Source: Legionella anisa (GTDB lineage Bacteria; Pseudomonadota; Gammaproteobacteria; Legionellales; Legionellaceae). Taken from it: a stretch of 64,000 bases of DNA. Below are positions 1-9,399 of this stretch, piece by piece. Positions within the stretch are counted from its first letter, which is position 1, and each line of letters begins with the position of its first letter. The stretch is from assembly GCF_001467525.1 (NCBI RefSeq), contig NZ_LNXS01000029.1, forward strand, positions 438,330 through 502,329. Reading direction: 5' to 3'. The notes below the pieces were generated by a model. The model was given only the letters and a program-made list of their open reading frames with translations. It was not told the origin of the DNA and did not search any database. A program made the translations under genes and the position numbers.

Positions 1-46
1 AGCAGCGCAGAAAATCAGGACAGTTTGGCCAAGAGAGTAGAAATGG
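1..46. repeat. partial copy of dispersed repeat (family C)
   Basis: The 18-base string TTGGCCAAGAGAGTAGAA at 25-42 recurs exactly at 10451-10468, and the flank on its left is loosely similar in both places. The element is cut by the window edge, so its full extent is unknown. It lies just beyond the 3' end of rapA. Confidence 0.5.
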
Positions 47-55
47 AAACAGACC

Positions 56-2911
56 CTAGACTTTATTAATAACCACTCGCAGTGCTTGCAACTTTAAAGT
101 AGTACTGTGAATGAATTCTTCACTTTCAATAAGCTGTCTTTTATAAAAGGCAATCTCATCTTCTCGTATCGATGGATTAATGCTTTTTAAAGCTTCAAGC
201 CGATTCACCTCATGAGTAATGCTCTCTTTCATCTGGTTTGTAGCGTGTTTGATGATCTCTTGCAATTGTCCTTCCGCTACTTTTTTGCTCTGCGTTAACA
301 TGGTCTCAAGATCAGCATCTATCTGCTGAATAATTGGATAACCTAAATGACGTTTAACAGGCTCACACATTTGATTCAATTGTTTGTAGTCCAAAATGCT
401 GGAAAGATTCTTTCCAGAAACATCCATAAGCACACGAATCGGAGTGAGCGGCAAGAAACGATCTAATTGCAAATTTTTTGGTGCGGCACAAAGTGCAGTA
501 AAGAATGATTCCAAAAATAATGTTCCAGGCTTAATGCTTTTTATAGAAATTGTAGCCAAAGTCGCATTTCCCAACTCGGAATCCAGGATCATTTCCATAC
601 ATTCGCTGACCATAGGATGTTCCCAGCTTAAGAACTCAACATCTTCACGCACCAGTGCTTTAGGACGGGAATAGGTCACAGTAACACCGTCTTCTTTTAA
701 CCCTGGGAAATGACTTATTTTCATGTGCTCCGTTGGGCGCAATATTTCCGTAGCTTCAGAATGGTACTCATGGTCAATACCGTACTCTTGAAATACTTGC
801 GCCATATAATTTTCCAATTCCAAAAAATTTTCCTCTGCCTCTATGGCAGCAATTAATGCCTCCGCTTGAGGTGCATTACAGGAATTTAATTCCAACAACC
901 GATCTCGACCTTCATGAAGTGCCTGATTAATCTGTTCCGCACGTACCTTTGTTTCTAAAATTAGTTTATCGAGCTCTCCCTTTTTTGTATCGACTGCATC
1001 AAGAATTGGCAGTAATTCATTTTCAAATTCTTCATAAAGTGTAAAGCCAATAGAGCAACTCCTGGTAAATAAATTAATCCCCTCGTGATACCACCGAAAC
1101 AACTTCTCTTGTACGGTATTCAACAGATAAGGAACATAAATTTCAATAGGATGTCGCTGACCTATGCGATCGAGTCGACCAATACGTTGCTCTAGCAAAT
1201 CAGGATTTAAGGGTAAATCAAACAATACCAAATGATGAGCAAATTGAAAGTTTCGGCCTTCGCTCCCTATTTCAGAGCAAACGAGCACTTGGGCACCATT
1301 TTCTTGTTCCGCAAAATAAGCTGCAGAGCGATCACGTTCAATAATTGATAACCCCTCATGAAACGAGGTGCTGCGAATTCCTCTCTTTAATTTTAAATGC
1401 TGATCTAAAGCAATCGCTGTATTTGCCTTGGCACAAATAATAAGAACTTTTTTGGGGTGCAGTTCATTAATTTTATTGACTAACCAAGCCACTCGAGGAT
1501 CATTTTCAAGCCATATCTCTTTATTCAAGAGTTGTTCCGGATAAAGCTTCCTTTGACCTTTTTGTTCCTCCATAGAAGAATAAATCTCGGGACACTCCAA
1601 AGGACAGGGATGCACGTGTCGCTCAGGAAAGCCTTGAATCGCTGCACGGGTATTGCGAAATAGAACGCGTCCCGTTCCGTGTCGATCCAATAGATCTTTA
1701 ATGATCTGCTTCATGCTCAAACCTGTTATCTTGCCCAAATAAGCTTCCAACTGAGCCTTATGTTCCGCCCTCAAGGCATCAGTCGATGTTTGTTCCTCAT
1801 AAGCCATCAATTCTTGCACGAGTTTATTGATGTTTTGGTACCCTTCTTCCTCTTTTTTAAATGCAGAAAAATTATAAAATCGTGAGGGGTCAAGCAATCT
1901 TAAGCGCGCAAAATGGCTGACAATTCCTGCTTGCTCTGGTGTCGCAGTCAAAAGCAATAAACCTTTACTTTGCTTCGCCAATTCTTCAATGCATTCATAC
2001 TCAGGACTCTTTTCTTCTTCGGACCAATGTAAGTGATGTGCTTCATCGACAACAAGCAAATCCCACTGACTACTCATCGCCTGTTGGCATGCTTTTTCAT
2101 TTTCCATTAGAAAATCCAAACTGCATAAAACCAATTGCTCGTTTTCAAAAAGATTCTCTTGAGATGTTCCGAGCTGCAACCCTTCTTCTTCATCTAATTC
2201 GTACAAAAGTTCATAGCGTTCTGCATCGATGATTGAGAAATACAAATTAAAACGTCGAATCATCTCAACAAGCCATTGATGAATCAATGTTTGCGGGACC
2301 ACAATCAATATTCGCTGCGCACGGCCGGTACCTAACTGATAATGAATAATCATGCCTGCTTCTATGGTCTTGCCAAGCCCTACTTCATCTGCAAGCAAAA
2401 CTCTTGGAGCATGGCGTTGTGCTACCTCACTGGCTATGTACACTTGATGCTTAAGATGACTGGTTCGTGAACCCAATAATCCTCTAACTCCAGATTGCTG
2501 TAATCTGCTGGCATGATGCAAGGTATCTATGCGCAATTTAAACGTATTGAGCTTATCAAGCAAACCACTAAAGAGCCTCTGTTCTGGGGTATTTAGCTTG
2601 ATAAAACAATCCAGGGAAAGCTCACTGATCTGCAACTCATTACCTGCTTCATCTACTCCTGTATAAAAAAACAACCCTTGGCGCTCTTCAACATGGACAA
2701 CACACATTTTTTGTTGGTTTGATGTCGTTATTTCTTCACCTTCTTTATAAACGATGCGGCTCAGTGGAGCACTGTCTATAGAGTAAATGCGTTCCTCGTC
2801 GGCAGCGGGGAAACTCAAGCTCACCTGCCTGCCATTCAAATCAATAATGATCCCTAAACCGAGGTGTGTTTCCGTGTTACTTATCCAGCGTTGGCCAATA
2901 CTAAAAGTCAT
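56..2911 (-). CDS. rapA: RNA polymerase-associated ATPase RapA (Swi2/Snf2 type)
   Basis: A Swi2/Snf2 ATPase that binds RNA polymerase and helps recycle it after transcription. The 951 residues are close to the E. coli protein (968). An N-terminal Tudor-like region is followed by the helicase core, with Walker A G-L-G-K-T at residues 178-182 and D-E-A-H at 289-292. The second RecA lobe contains the late helicase motif Q-R-I-G-R-L-D-R-I-G-Q. The long C-terminal part resembles the RapA-specific region. The gene stands alone: the next gene upstream is divergent, and the stop lies 10 bases from a repeat fragment. Nothing looks broken. Other Snf2 proteins are possible, but the length and motif context favour RapA. 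Confidence 0.96.
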   Translation of the reverse strand: MTFSIGQRWISNTETHLGLGIIIDLNGRQVSLSFPAADEERIYSIDSAPLSRIVYKEGEEITTSNQQKMCVVHVEERQGLFFYTGVDEAGNELQISELSLDCFIKLNTPEQRLFSGLLDKLNTFKLRIDTLHHASRLQQSGVRGLLGSRTSHLKHQVYIASEVAQRHAPRVLLADEVGLGKTIEAGMIIHYQLGTGRAQRILIVVPQTLIHQWLVEMIRRFNLYFSIIDAERYELLYELDEEEGLQLGTSQENLFENEQLVLCSLDFLMENEKACQQAMSSQWDLLVVDEAHHLHWSEEEKSPEYECIEELAKQSKGLLLLTATPEQAGIVSHFARLRLLDPSRFYNFSAFKKEEEGYQNINKLVQELMAYEEQTSTDALRAEHKAQLEAYLGKITGLSMKQIIKDLLDRHGTGRVLFRNTRAAIQGFPERHVHPCPLECPEIYSSMEEQKGQRKLYPEQLLNKEIWLENDPRVAWLVNKINELHPKKVLIICAKANTAIALDQHLKLKRGIRSTSFHEGLSIIERDRSAAYFAEQENGAQVLVCSEIGSEGRNFQFAHHLVLFDLPLNPDLLEQRIGRLDRIGQRHPIEIYVPYLLNTVQEKLFRWYHEGINLFTRSCSIGFTLYEEFENELLPILDAVDTKKGELDKLILETKVRAEQINQALHEGRDRLLELNSCNAPQAEALIAAIEAEENFLELENYMAQVFQEYGIDHEYHSEATEILRPTEHMKISHFPGLKEDGVTVTYSRPKALVREDVEFLSWEHPMVSECMEMILDSELGNATLATISIKSIKPGTLFLESFFTALCAAPKNLQLDRFLPLTPIRVLMDVSGKNLSSILDYKQLNQMCEPVKRHLGYPIIQQIDADLETMLTQSKKVAEGQLQEIIKHATNQMKESITHEVNRLEALKSINPSIREDEIAFYKRQLIESEEFIHSTTLKLQALRVVINKV

Positions 2912-2970
2912 AAAAAACCATTTGTTTGTTAAGTGCCACTAAAATAATCAAAAAATTAAATAAACACAAC

Positions 2971-2999
2971 TTGACTTGTAGCCTTTTTTTAAATAGCAT
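2971..2999 (+). promoter_or_regulatory. sigma-70 type promoter of the 217-residue gene
   Basis: TTGACT at 2971-2976, a 17-base spacer, and TAGCAT at 2994-2999. Transcription would begin near 3006, giving a leader of about 27 bases with an AGGGGTG Shine-Dalgarno before the ATG at 3033. Confidence 0.55.
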
Positions 3000-3032
3000 G
3001 GCTCGAATTTAAACAACCCTAGGGGTGTCACT

Positions 3033-3686
3033 ATGGAATCAAAATTTAACAGAGATAGAAGAGAAGATGAAGGATATGACGAGTATGGATATGACGAACC
3101 AACACGACATCAATCACGTAAAACAGAAGAGCAATCCGAAGGCTCACTTTGGGATTTAGTTTTTGGAACTCCCGAACAAAAAACAATGATGTGGCAGGGT
3201 GTAAAAAAAGAACTGGGTGAGAGTTTTGAATCTGCAAAAAGTTTTGTGCCTGGCTTCTTCGCTCCCTATACAAGTAAAAAAGAATTTGGCCTTGTCGCAG
3301 CAACTCCATTAGGCTTGCCTTTAGCTTCTGGTCTCGTTACATGTGGTGCAGCATTGACTGCCGCTGGGGCTGCATTGACTGCTCTTGGAAGTTTAGTTTT
3401 TGCCGCGGGTTATAGTTTAGATGGTTTACGCAAGGGTCACGAAGCGTCAAAAGAAAAAGCACATGATGCACTCATGGTTGCTGCGAAAGCAGGTATTATT
3501 GCTGCTGTGTGCGCTGTAGTTACCGTTGCAGCTGCCCTCTTAACCATTATAACTGGTCCAATAGCTTTTGCTTATTTGACGACTCGTTCGCTTGCAACCG
3601 GTTTTGCTAAAGTAAGCGAGCTCGCTTCTTCTTGTAGTTCTAAAGAGGAACATGACTCCGGTTATACTGGCCCTACTTATTTGTAA
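3033..3686 (+). CDS. small membrane protein of unknown function
   Basis: The family is not recognised. The 217-residue product starts with a charged, Tyr/Asp-rich tail (residues 1-40). Two long Ala/Gly-rich hydrophobic stretches follow at about 86-128 and 147-182, separated by a Lys-rich loop, which looks like a membrane hairpin pair. The C-terminus holds a short acidic patch (K-E-E-H-D) followed by G-Y-T-G-P-T-Y-L. That resembles the Glu-rich-then-hydrophobic ends of many Dot/Icm substrates, but this is weak evidence. There is no signal peptide. The start is set by a good ribosome binding site, a promoter lies just upstream and a hairpin just downstream, so it appears to be a single-gene unit. 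Confidence 0.85.
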   Translation: MESKFNRDRREDEGYDEYGYDEPTRHQSRKTEEQSEGSLWDLVFGTPEQKTMMWQGVKKELGESFESAKSFVPGFFAPYTSKKEFGLVAATPLGLPLASGLVTCGAALTAAGAALTALGSLVFAAGYSLDGLRKGHEASKEKAHDALMVAAKAGIIAAVCAVVTVAAALLTIITGPIAFAYLTTRSLATGFAKVSELASSCSSKEEHDSGYTGPTYL

Positions 3687-3696
3687 GTAGATTGAT

Positions 3697-3723
3697 TTAG
3701 TTGGGCTAAAAAAGCCCAACTAA
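3697..3723 (+). terminator. hairpin terminator after the 217-residue gene
   Basis: A perfect 11-bp stem (3697-3707 with 3713-3723) and a five-base A loop begins 10 bases after the stop codon. There is no immediate T tract, although a run of six T occurs 14 bases further on. Confidence 0.6.
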
Positions 3724-3879
3724 TCGACCCAACGAATTTTTTCGCACTCACTCAATAATTTTTATTTTCTGGGTCAAGTTGTTATTTACCCAAAAAGATA
3801 AATTTTTCCCTTGTTTTTTTATCTTATTCTGGTTAAAAATAGTAGTCACAGGAAGATTGTTCAACAGAAAGGAATTCAC

Positions 3880-5133
3880 ATGGCTACCAATGAAGAAGAG
3901 CTTCAACAGCTTATCACGATTGATACCCCCAAAGAAACAGAACTCGAAGAATTACAAAAAACACCGATAGAAGAAATACAAAGCAAGTTACAATACATCA
4001 ATTCCGATACAGAAAAAGACAAGCTCCAAAAAATTACCATAACCAAAGAAATATTCGCAGAAATCAGGAAAAGCCTGCAAGAAACGGTTAAAAGCATGGA
4101 AAAAAATCCAAGTATTTTCTCGCGTGCAGCAGAGTACTGGGGTGAATTGCCTCTTTGGCAGAAAATTATTGGGGGTGTCGCCTTAACGGTTCCTACGTTA
4201 ATTGTTGGAATTATCGCACACATTGGTTTTCTATTGGCCATTTGTGGTGTTACTGCCGTTACGTATACAGCCGGAGGTCTCATTCTTGATGATCATCATA
4301 AATGCAGTACCAGCGCTGTCGAAAGCTTGCAAAAAGGTATTTTAGGTTTGGCCGATCTTCTTGAATTGACCATTAATGCCCTGGATATTATTCGCCAACA
4401 ATTAGCAGTAGAAATTCAAAAATTTGTCAAAGAAAATGCACAGCTTGCAGAACATATCGAGCAGATAAGCAAGCAAATTGATGCGATAGACAGAGAAATT
4501 ATGGCTACATCCAAAGTAAACGCGGCGTTAGGTGAAACCAAAGATGGATTAGAAGCCGTCTCTGGTTTACTCAAAGAAGGCGTGACCCAGCAAGTTGACT
4601 TTTTAAAGCAAAACCGAGAAAAATTAGATCGTATTACTGAAGCATACGGCATCAGTCAAAAGGAACTAACAGAAAAAGTTGGTGAAGTCCAAAAGATACG
4701 AAAAGAACTTGGAGAAGATCTTAATCGAGCTAAAGCGATGATAGATACGCTGCACAGTACCATATCGCAATTATCAACTGCTGCCATTGGCAATGAAGAA
4801 CAACGCCGAGCGTTTCAAGAAAAACTAGACCTCTTCATAAGTAATAAAGAAGCGAGTTTTCTTTTAATCGCCGATCGTATTTGCGAGGCAGAACGAAAGC
4901 TTGTATTAACGCAAAAAGAATTAGATAACACCACAGAGCGCTTGAAACAACTCCTTATAGTACAAGAAGGACACATAGACACACTTAAAATGCTGAGCAC
5001 CCCGTCAGATCAAGCACCCCAAGTAACTGCAGTTGGTGGGCTATTACATAAAAATGGATTTTATGCAGTAAAACAAGAAGTACCCGTTCATGGGAGCGTA
5101 GAGGATAGAGTATCACACGAAGCTACCTTGTAA
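3880..5133 (+). CDS. coiled-coil protein with membrane hairpin, unknown function
   Basis: The family is not recognised. The ATG at 3880 is chosen because AGAAAGG lies 8 bases upstream; an in-frame ATG at 3811 adds 23 unlikely residues. In the 417-residue product, residues 1-90 are charged and helical. Residues 95-136 form two adjoining hydrophobic segments. Residues about 180-390 are Glu/Lys/Gln-rich with heptad-like spacing, consistent with a long coiled coil. The tail is short. A hydrophobic hairpin plus coiled coil is common among secreted Legionella proteins that act on host membranes, but it also occurs in ordinary membrane-bound structural proteins. It lies directly after another small membrane protein and before a strong terminator. 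Confidence 0.85.
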   Translation: MATNEEELQQLITIDTPKETELEELQKTPIEEIQSKLQYINSDTEKDKLQKITITKEIFAEIRKSLQETVKSMEKNPSIFSRAAEYWGELPLWQKIIGGVALTVPTLIVGIIAHIGFLLAICGVTAVTYTAGGLILDDHHKCSTSAVESLQKGILGLADLLELTINALDIIRQQLAVEIQKFVKENAQLAEHIEQISKQIDAIDREIMATSKVNAALGETKDGLEAVSGLLKEGVTQQVDFLKQNREKLDRITEAYGISQKELTEKVGEVQKIRKELGEDLNRAKAMIDTLHSTISQLSTAAIGNEEQRRAFQEKLDLFISNKEASFLLIADRICEAERKLVLTQKELDNTTERLKQLLIVQEGHIDTLKMLSTPSDQAPQVTAVGGLLHKNGFYAVKQEVPVHGSVEDRVSHEATL

Positions 5134-5150
5134 TATGATTCATATCTCCC

Positions 5151-5193
5151 TCCCCTCTCTATATGTTTGCTTAATCTGGAGAGGGGATTTTTT
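5151..5193 (+). terminator. rho-independent terminator
   Basis: CCCCTCTC at 5152-5159 pairs with GAGAGGGG at 5179-5186 and is followed by ATTTTTT. It ends the coiled-coil gene and lies between convergent genes. Confidence 0.8.
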
Positions 5194-5215
5194 AAGATGT
5201 TCTATAGGCCGTGCT

Positions 5216-5854
5216 TTATTCCTTTTTACCTTCTAAAGTCAAACCATATGCCTTTAAAGCGGCTTTGACTGCGGCACGTTCGCTGATTCGTTGATACCAT
5301 TCCAATAAATGAGGAAACCGTTGCTCATCAATGGCTTGCTGATAAAAAATTTGAAAGCAGTATATCCAAGGCCAAATTGCCATGTCCGCAATAGTATAAT
5401 CCTCACCGCCTATATACGAACATTGCGTCAATTGTTTTTCCATAACACCAAGCAAACGATCGCTCTCATCTGCATAACGTTTCAGTGCATAGGGAACCTT
5501 TTCCGCTGCACGGTGAAAATGGCCTAATTGGCCAAACATAGGACCTATATGTGCCGCTTGAAAAAAACACCATTGCAAAATCGTGTATTTCTCTACCAAT
5601 GATTCAGGTAAAAATTTACCATGCTTTTCTGCAAGGTATTCCAATATGGCAACACTTTCAAACAAATAAAAATCTTTTTGTGAATCATATAAAACCGGGA
5701 TTTTATTATTCGGTGAAATTTTTAAAAATTCCGGGTTAAACTGTTCTCCTTTAGAAATATCAATTAATTTAATCGTATAAGATTGAGACAATTCTTGAAG
5801 CATAATTGTCGGTTTAATACCATTAGGCGTACCCAATGAGTACAAGGTATACAT
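5216..5854 (-). CDS. glutathione S-transferase family protein (YfcG-like)
   Basis: Predicted cytosolic glutathione transferase or disulfide-bond reductase. The N-terminal thioredoxin-like half has a T-P-N-G motif near residue 9 (as in YfcG/YghU proteins), the cis-Pro loop S-P-N-N-K-I-P-V-L near residue 48, and the glutathione-binding E-S motif near residue 66. The C-terminal helical half contains the A-D-M-A-I-W-P-W segment typical of the family. The 212-residue length is normal. The substrate cannot be deduced. The gene is monocistronic and convergent with the upstream unit. Confidence 0.9.
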   Translation of the reverse strand: MYTLYSLGTPNGIKPTIMLQELSQSYTIKLIDISKGEQFNPEFLKISPNNKIPVLYDSQKDFYLFESVAILEYLAEKHGKFLPESLVEKYTILQWCFFQAAHIGPMFGQLGHFHRAAEKVPYALKRYADESDRLLGVMEKQLTQCSYIGGEDYTIADMAIWPWIYCFQIFYQQAIDEQRFPHLLEWYQRISERAAVKAALKAYGLTLEGKKE

Positions 5855-6013
5855 AAAAGCCTCCTTGTTTTTAATTCTTGACTTGAAAGTACCGGGGAAT
5901 TTTTTTCTTAGGCTAAATCCCGTTATGACTCATGACAAGATAGACTATAATTTTAAAGAAACCCAGTTTTTTTAGTCAATCTCTTAGAAATTATATGAAA
6001 AAAAGGACTTAAC

Positions 6014-7288
6014 ATGAGCTTCAAAGAAAAAGTAGCTATTCTTAGCAGTTCCCGTACGCCTTTTGTCAAATCACAAACCTACTATTTAGGAAAGTCCAAT
6101 CAGGATTTGCTTGGTGCGGCATTAGCTGATCTCATCAATAAAAACACGATCCAAGGTGAGTTATTAGGTGATTTTATTGCAGGAGCAATCATGAATCATC
6201 CTTTTGATTGGAATCTGGCCCGTGAAACTGTTTTAGGCAGCTCCCTTTCTCCTGAAACTCCTGGATTAACCATACAACGTGCCTGTGGTACGGGTTTAGA
6301 AGCAGTTAATCTTATCGCCCTAAAAATTGCCAGTGGACAAATCGCGGTAGGTATCGGTGGAGGAACAGATACTAATTCAGATATTCCATTAATTGGCCAA
6401 AGAAGGTTGACCCATTTTTTAATCAAATTTCAAAATGCTAAAGGGTTTAAGGAAAAAATGAAGCTGCTCAAGGAGTTCCGGTTAGGCATGTTAAAGCCCG
6501 AAGTCCCAGAGGTACGTGAACCGCGAACACACTTATCCATGGGGGAACATTGTGAATTAATGGTTAAAGAATGGGAAATTTCCCGTAAGGATCAAGATGA
6601 ATTGGCCCTTCGCTCACATCAGAATGCCGTACAAGCCTATGATGAAGGATTTTATGAGGATTTGATTGCACCTCTTGAGTCCTTAAAACGAGATACCATC
6701 ACCCGCAAAGATACATCTTTGGAAAAACTAACTGCTTTAAAACCTTCTTTTGATAAATCAGATAAAAGCAGTTTGACTGCAGGAAACTCGACTCCACTCA
6801 CTGATGGCGCCGCCGTTGTTTTATTAAGCACCCCTGAATGGGCAAAAAAACATCACCTGGAACCACTCGCTTATTTTGCGGACTGCGAAGTGGCTGCAGT
6901 AGATTTCGTGCATGGCGCAGGCCTATTAATGGCGCCAACCATTGCGGTTGCACGTTTGTTGGCACGGAATCGACTCCAATTACACGATTTTGATTATTAT
7001 GAAATTCATGAAGCGTTTGCCGGGCAGGTACTCTGCACGTTAAAAGCCTGGGAATCTGCTGAGTACTGCCAAAAAGTTTTGAACCTCAAGAAACCTTTGG
7101 GAAGTATTGATACGCAAAAAATGAACATTAAGGGAGGGAGTCTTGCCCTTGGCCATCCCTTCGCGGCTACAGGCGGGCGCTTAGTTGGTGCAGCAGCCAA
7201 AATACTGGCTAATCAAGGTCAAGGACGCATTCTTCTAAGTGTCTGCACTGCAGGAGGGATGGGTGTTGCGGCGATTATTGAGCGTTAG
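6014..7288 (+). CDS. thiolase (acetyl-CoA C-acyltransferase, FadI-like)
   Basis: Catalyses thiolytic cleavage or condensation of acyl-CoA thioesters. The acylated cysteine is C91 in Q-R-A-C-G-T-G. The I-H-E-A-F-A-G active-site motif, the G-H-P motif (H381) and the second cysteine C411 in V-C-T-A-G-G are all present. The 424 residues match FadI or trifunctional-type thiolases better than the shorter FadA. No fadJ-like partner is adjacent, so a role in fatty acid oxidation or in short-chain acetoacetyl-CoA metabolism cannot be separated. Translation starts at ATG 6014, preceded by AAAAAGGAC. Confidence 0.92.
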   Translation: MSFKEKVAILSSSRTPFVKSQTYYLGKSNQDLLGAALADLINKNTIQGELLGDFIAGAIMNHPFDWNLARETVLGSSLSPETPGLTIQRACGTGLEAVNLIALKIASGQIAVGIGGGTDTNSDIPLIGQRRLTHFLIKFQNAKGFKEKMKLLKEFRLGMLKPEVPEVREPRTHLSMGEHCELMVKEWEISRKDQDELALRSHQNAVQAYDEGFYEDLIAPLESLKRDTITRKDTSLEKLTALKPSFDKSDKSSLTAGNSTPLTDGAAVVLLSTPEWAKKHHLEPLAYFADCEVAAVDFVHGAGLLMAPTIAVARLLARNRLQLHDFDYYEIHEAFAGQVLCTLKAWESAEYCQKVLNLKKPLGSIDTQKMNIKGGSLALGHPFAATGGRLVGAAAKILANQGQGRILLSVCTAGGMGVAAIIER

Positions 7289-7339
7289 CCCTCTTCTTGG
7301 ATCATGAGATTGGCTTTTCGTTTCTACTCTGCTAATTCA

Positions 7340-8293
7340 TCAAGGGTCAATTAGGGTGTACGTACTGGCTTCTGCATCGTGTATTCTTTCAGAATGCATT
7401 TCCCTGGATTTAGTAGCAAAAAAATTACTTGCCAGATAAGCGCTTATCCCCACGGTTGAAGAAACTGTCTCTGTAACAGCCAAAGAAGGATTTTGAGTGG
7501 CTCCATTCGGTTTAATGAAAAAACCGCCACCATAAGTAGCGTTTACGGTTGTATCAACTGCTTTTTTTAGTAAAACGTTCAAATTTTCAAAATATAGAGG
7601 AACGGTAAAGTTACTCTCACCTAAATCGACTGTTACATTAAAAGGTTGAGTTATCACTGCACCATTATAATGTTCTCCATGTACTTTCTCTCCATTAGGA
7701 GGGTACGTGAAATCAGGGAAAACTCTGCCTGAAAAATAGAGAATCGCTGCGGTAACTCCATTACTGAGCATGACTGTAGATATCGAGCGGCTAAACGCTT
7801 CAGCACTCACATAAAGGTATTCTTTCAACTGAGGATTGCTAATTTGAATTCCTTTACGGTGAGTGTAAAAACGTCGTTCTTCCCTGTTTTCTTGCCAGTG
7901 ATTAATATTGGCGCCTAAAGTTTTTAAGACAATGCCTGAACCAATACATATGGTACTCATCGAGCTAACCATGCCTAAGCTGATGTAATCCGTCAGATTA
8001 TATGCTGGAGTATCATTATTTACCTGGTTACTGTAAGCGAATGGGAGCCATTCAGGAATATTATAATTCAAATTTGTAATATTAATTCCTAGAGAAAAAT
8101 TACCAACGGCATGCACACCCCCATAGTATGCTGCATTGACTTCCTGCAAAGGAAGCACGTTAGATAGTGCATAGGCAGCTCCGCCAAGAGTACATGCCAG
8201 TGTACCGCAATAGCTCATGGTATCTGCCACTGCATGTACCGTTGTATCTAAAACCCAATTGGTTGCCGTCCAAAATCTATCCGCCCATCCCAT
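7340..8293 (-). CDS. membrane protein of unknown function
   Basis: The family is not recognised. The 317-residue product has at least three hydrophobic stretches, at roughly residues 25-48, 105-128 and 170-192. There is no cleavable signal. An Arg-rich segment (N-R-E-E-R-R-F) lies between the second and third. Residues 195-290 are rich in beta-branched residues and Asn/Thr, suggesting a beta-rich domain. The start has AGGGATGTAGGAT just upstream. It is a single gene between convergent thiolase and co-directional phosphodiesterase genes. It could be a secreted effector or an inner-membrane protein. Confidence 0.82.
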   Translation of the reverse strand: MGWADRFWTATNWVLDTTVHAVADTMSYCGTLACTLGGAAYALSNVLPLQEVNAAYYGGVHAVGNFSLGINITNLNYNIPEWLPFAYSNQVNNDTPAYNLTDYISLGMVSSMSTICIGSGIVLKTLGANINHWQENREERRFYTHRKGIQISNPQLKEYLYVSAEAFSRSISTVMLSNGVTAAILYFSGRVFPDFTYPPNGEKVHGEHYNGAVITQPFNVTVDLGESNFTVPLYFENLNVLLKKAVDTTVNATYGGGFFIKPNGATQNPSLAVTETVSSTVGISAYLASNFFATKSREMHSERIHDAEASTYTLIDP

Positions 8294-8501
8294 ATCCTAC
8301 ATCCCTTTTAACAAAATTATCTTCGTTTAAAACGTTACTTACATTTTAGGGTCTGTTTACAGCCCCCCTAGTTTTGCTAATAAAAATGAAATTAAAATTT
8401 GATTGCTATCAGAACATATCTTGTGCAACCGGTCAATTAGTTACAAGCCGAACTTAAGATGGCGTTTTAAAAGACAAAAGGATATGAACTCTATTACTTT
8501 G

Positions 8502-9272
8502 CTAAAAATGACGCAAATAAGCATTCAACTCATCTGCTCGGTTGGTAAAAAGCCAGTTTACTCCTCGATTTAATTCTCTGTATAAGCTGTATTTAGAATC
8601 TACCATACCCACACCGACAATTTTTTCGGCTGCTTTGAATCGGTTAACTATTTTGTTGTTGATCAAAAAATAATGGCCTAGTACACCACCATAATTCTCA
8701 TTTAAGCTGGCGTTACAAAATTGATGCACATTACAATGTGATGCAACCAGCAAAAGAGCTTCCTTAGGAAATTGCGACAATGAATAAAAAATTGCAGAAT
8801 CTAGAGTTAACAAATGGTAGTTTTCACCAGCAGATAACCCATTTAAAGCCTCTACTAAAATATCCTCATCCTGAAAAGGTGCTTTTAGCTCAATCAGCAA
8901 ATGCATACTCTTCCCATAGGCAGCAACAACCTCATTAAGCGTGGGCACATCAGGAGCCAGAGTCCTTAGTTCATTAAAACTCAGGTCAGCAATTGTTCGA
9001 TCATGGCTCCAGAGACGCTTTAAAGTAGCATCATGATTTACCACCAGTACTTTATCTGCTGTTGTGCGCACGTCAAATTCAATTCCCCAGCAGTTCAATT
9101 TTTTTGCCAAATTAAATGCAGCAAGTGTATTTTCAATAATACCCTGTGCATGATTATGGGCGCCTCTATGTGCAATCAAACGAGCAGACTTAACGACTTC
9201 CATCGAGGGTTTATCCCTGGGAATGATGGCAAAAAAACCATCCACTGTTTTTTCTAATAAATTAAGAAACAC
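8502..9272 (-). CDS. glycerophosphodiester phosphodiesterase
   Basis: Hydrolyses glycerophosphodiesters, the deacylation products of phospholipids, to glycerol-3-phosphate and an alcohol. The GDPD signature is visible: A-H-R-G-A near residue 35, E-N-T near 48, E-F-D-V-R near 66 and N-H-D near 80, which are the metal-binding and general acid/base residues. The TIM-barrel length (256) is normal. The start at 9272 is a GTG with AGGAAA upstream; an ATG at 9203 directly before the catalytic motif would leave a 233-residue protein. There is no signal peptide, so it is probably the cytosolic UgpQ type. Confidence 0.9.
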   Translation of the reverse strand: MFLNLLEKTVDGFFAIIPRDKPSMEVVKSARLIAHRGAHNHAQGIIENTLAAFNLAKKLNCWGIEFDVRTTADKVLVVNHDATLKRLWSHDRTIADLSFNELRTLAPDVPTLNEVVAAYGKSMHLLIELKAPFQDEDILVEALNGLSAGENYHLLTLDSAIFYSLSQFPKEALLLVASHCNVHQFCNASLNENYGGVLGHYFLINNKIVNRFKAAEKIVGVGMVDSKYSLYRELNRGVNWLFTNRADELNAYLRHF

Positions 9273-9399
9273 GACAAATTTCCTGATCTCTTTATATTAA
9301 GTATAGTTATTCTATGTGGGTAAAATTGAAAACGCAAAAATACTGATTTCTCTTGCAATTTGTGTAAAAATAAGGGGTTTTTAAATCTATGATTGGTAT

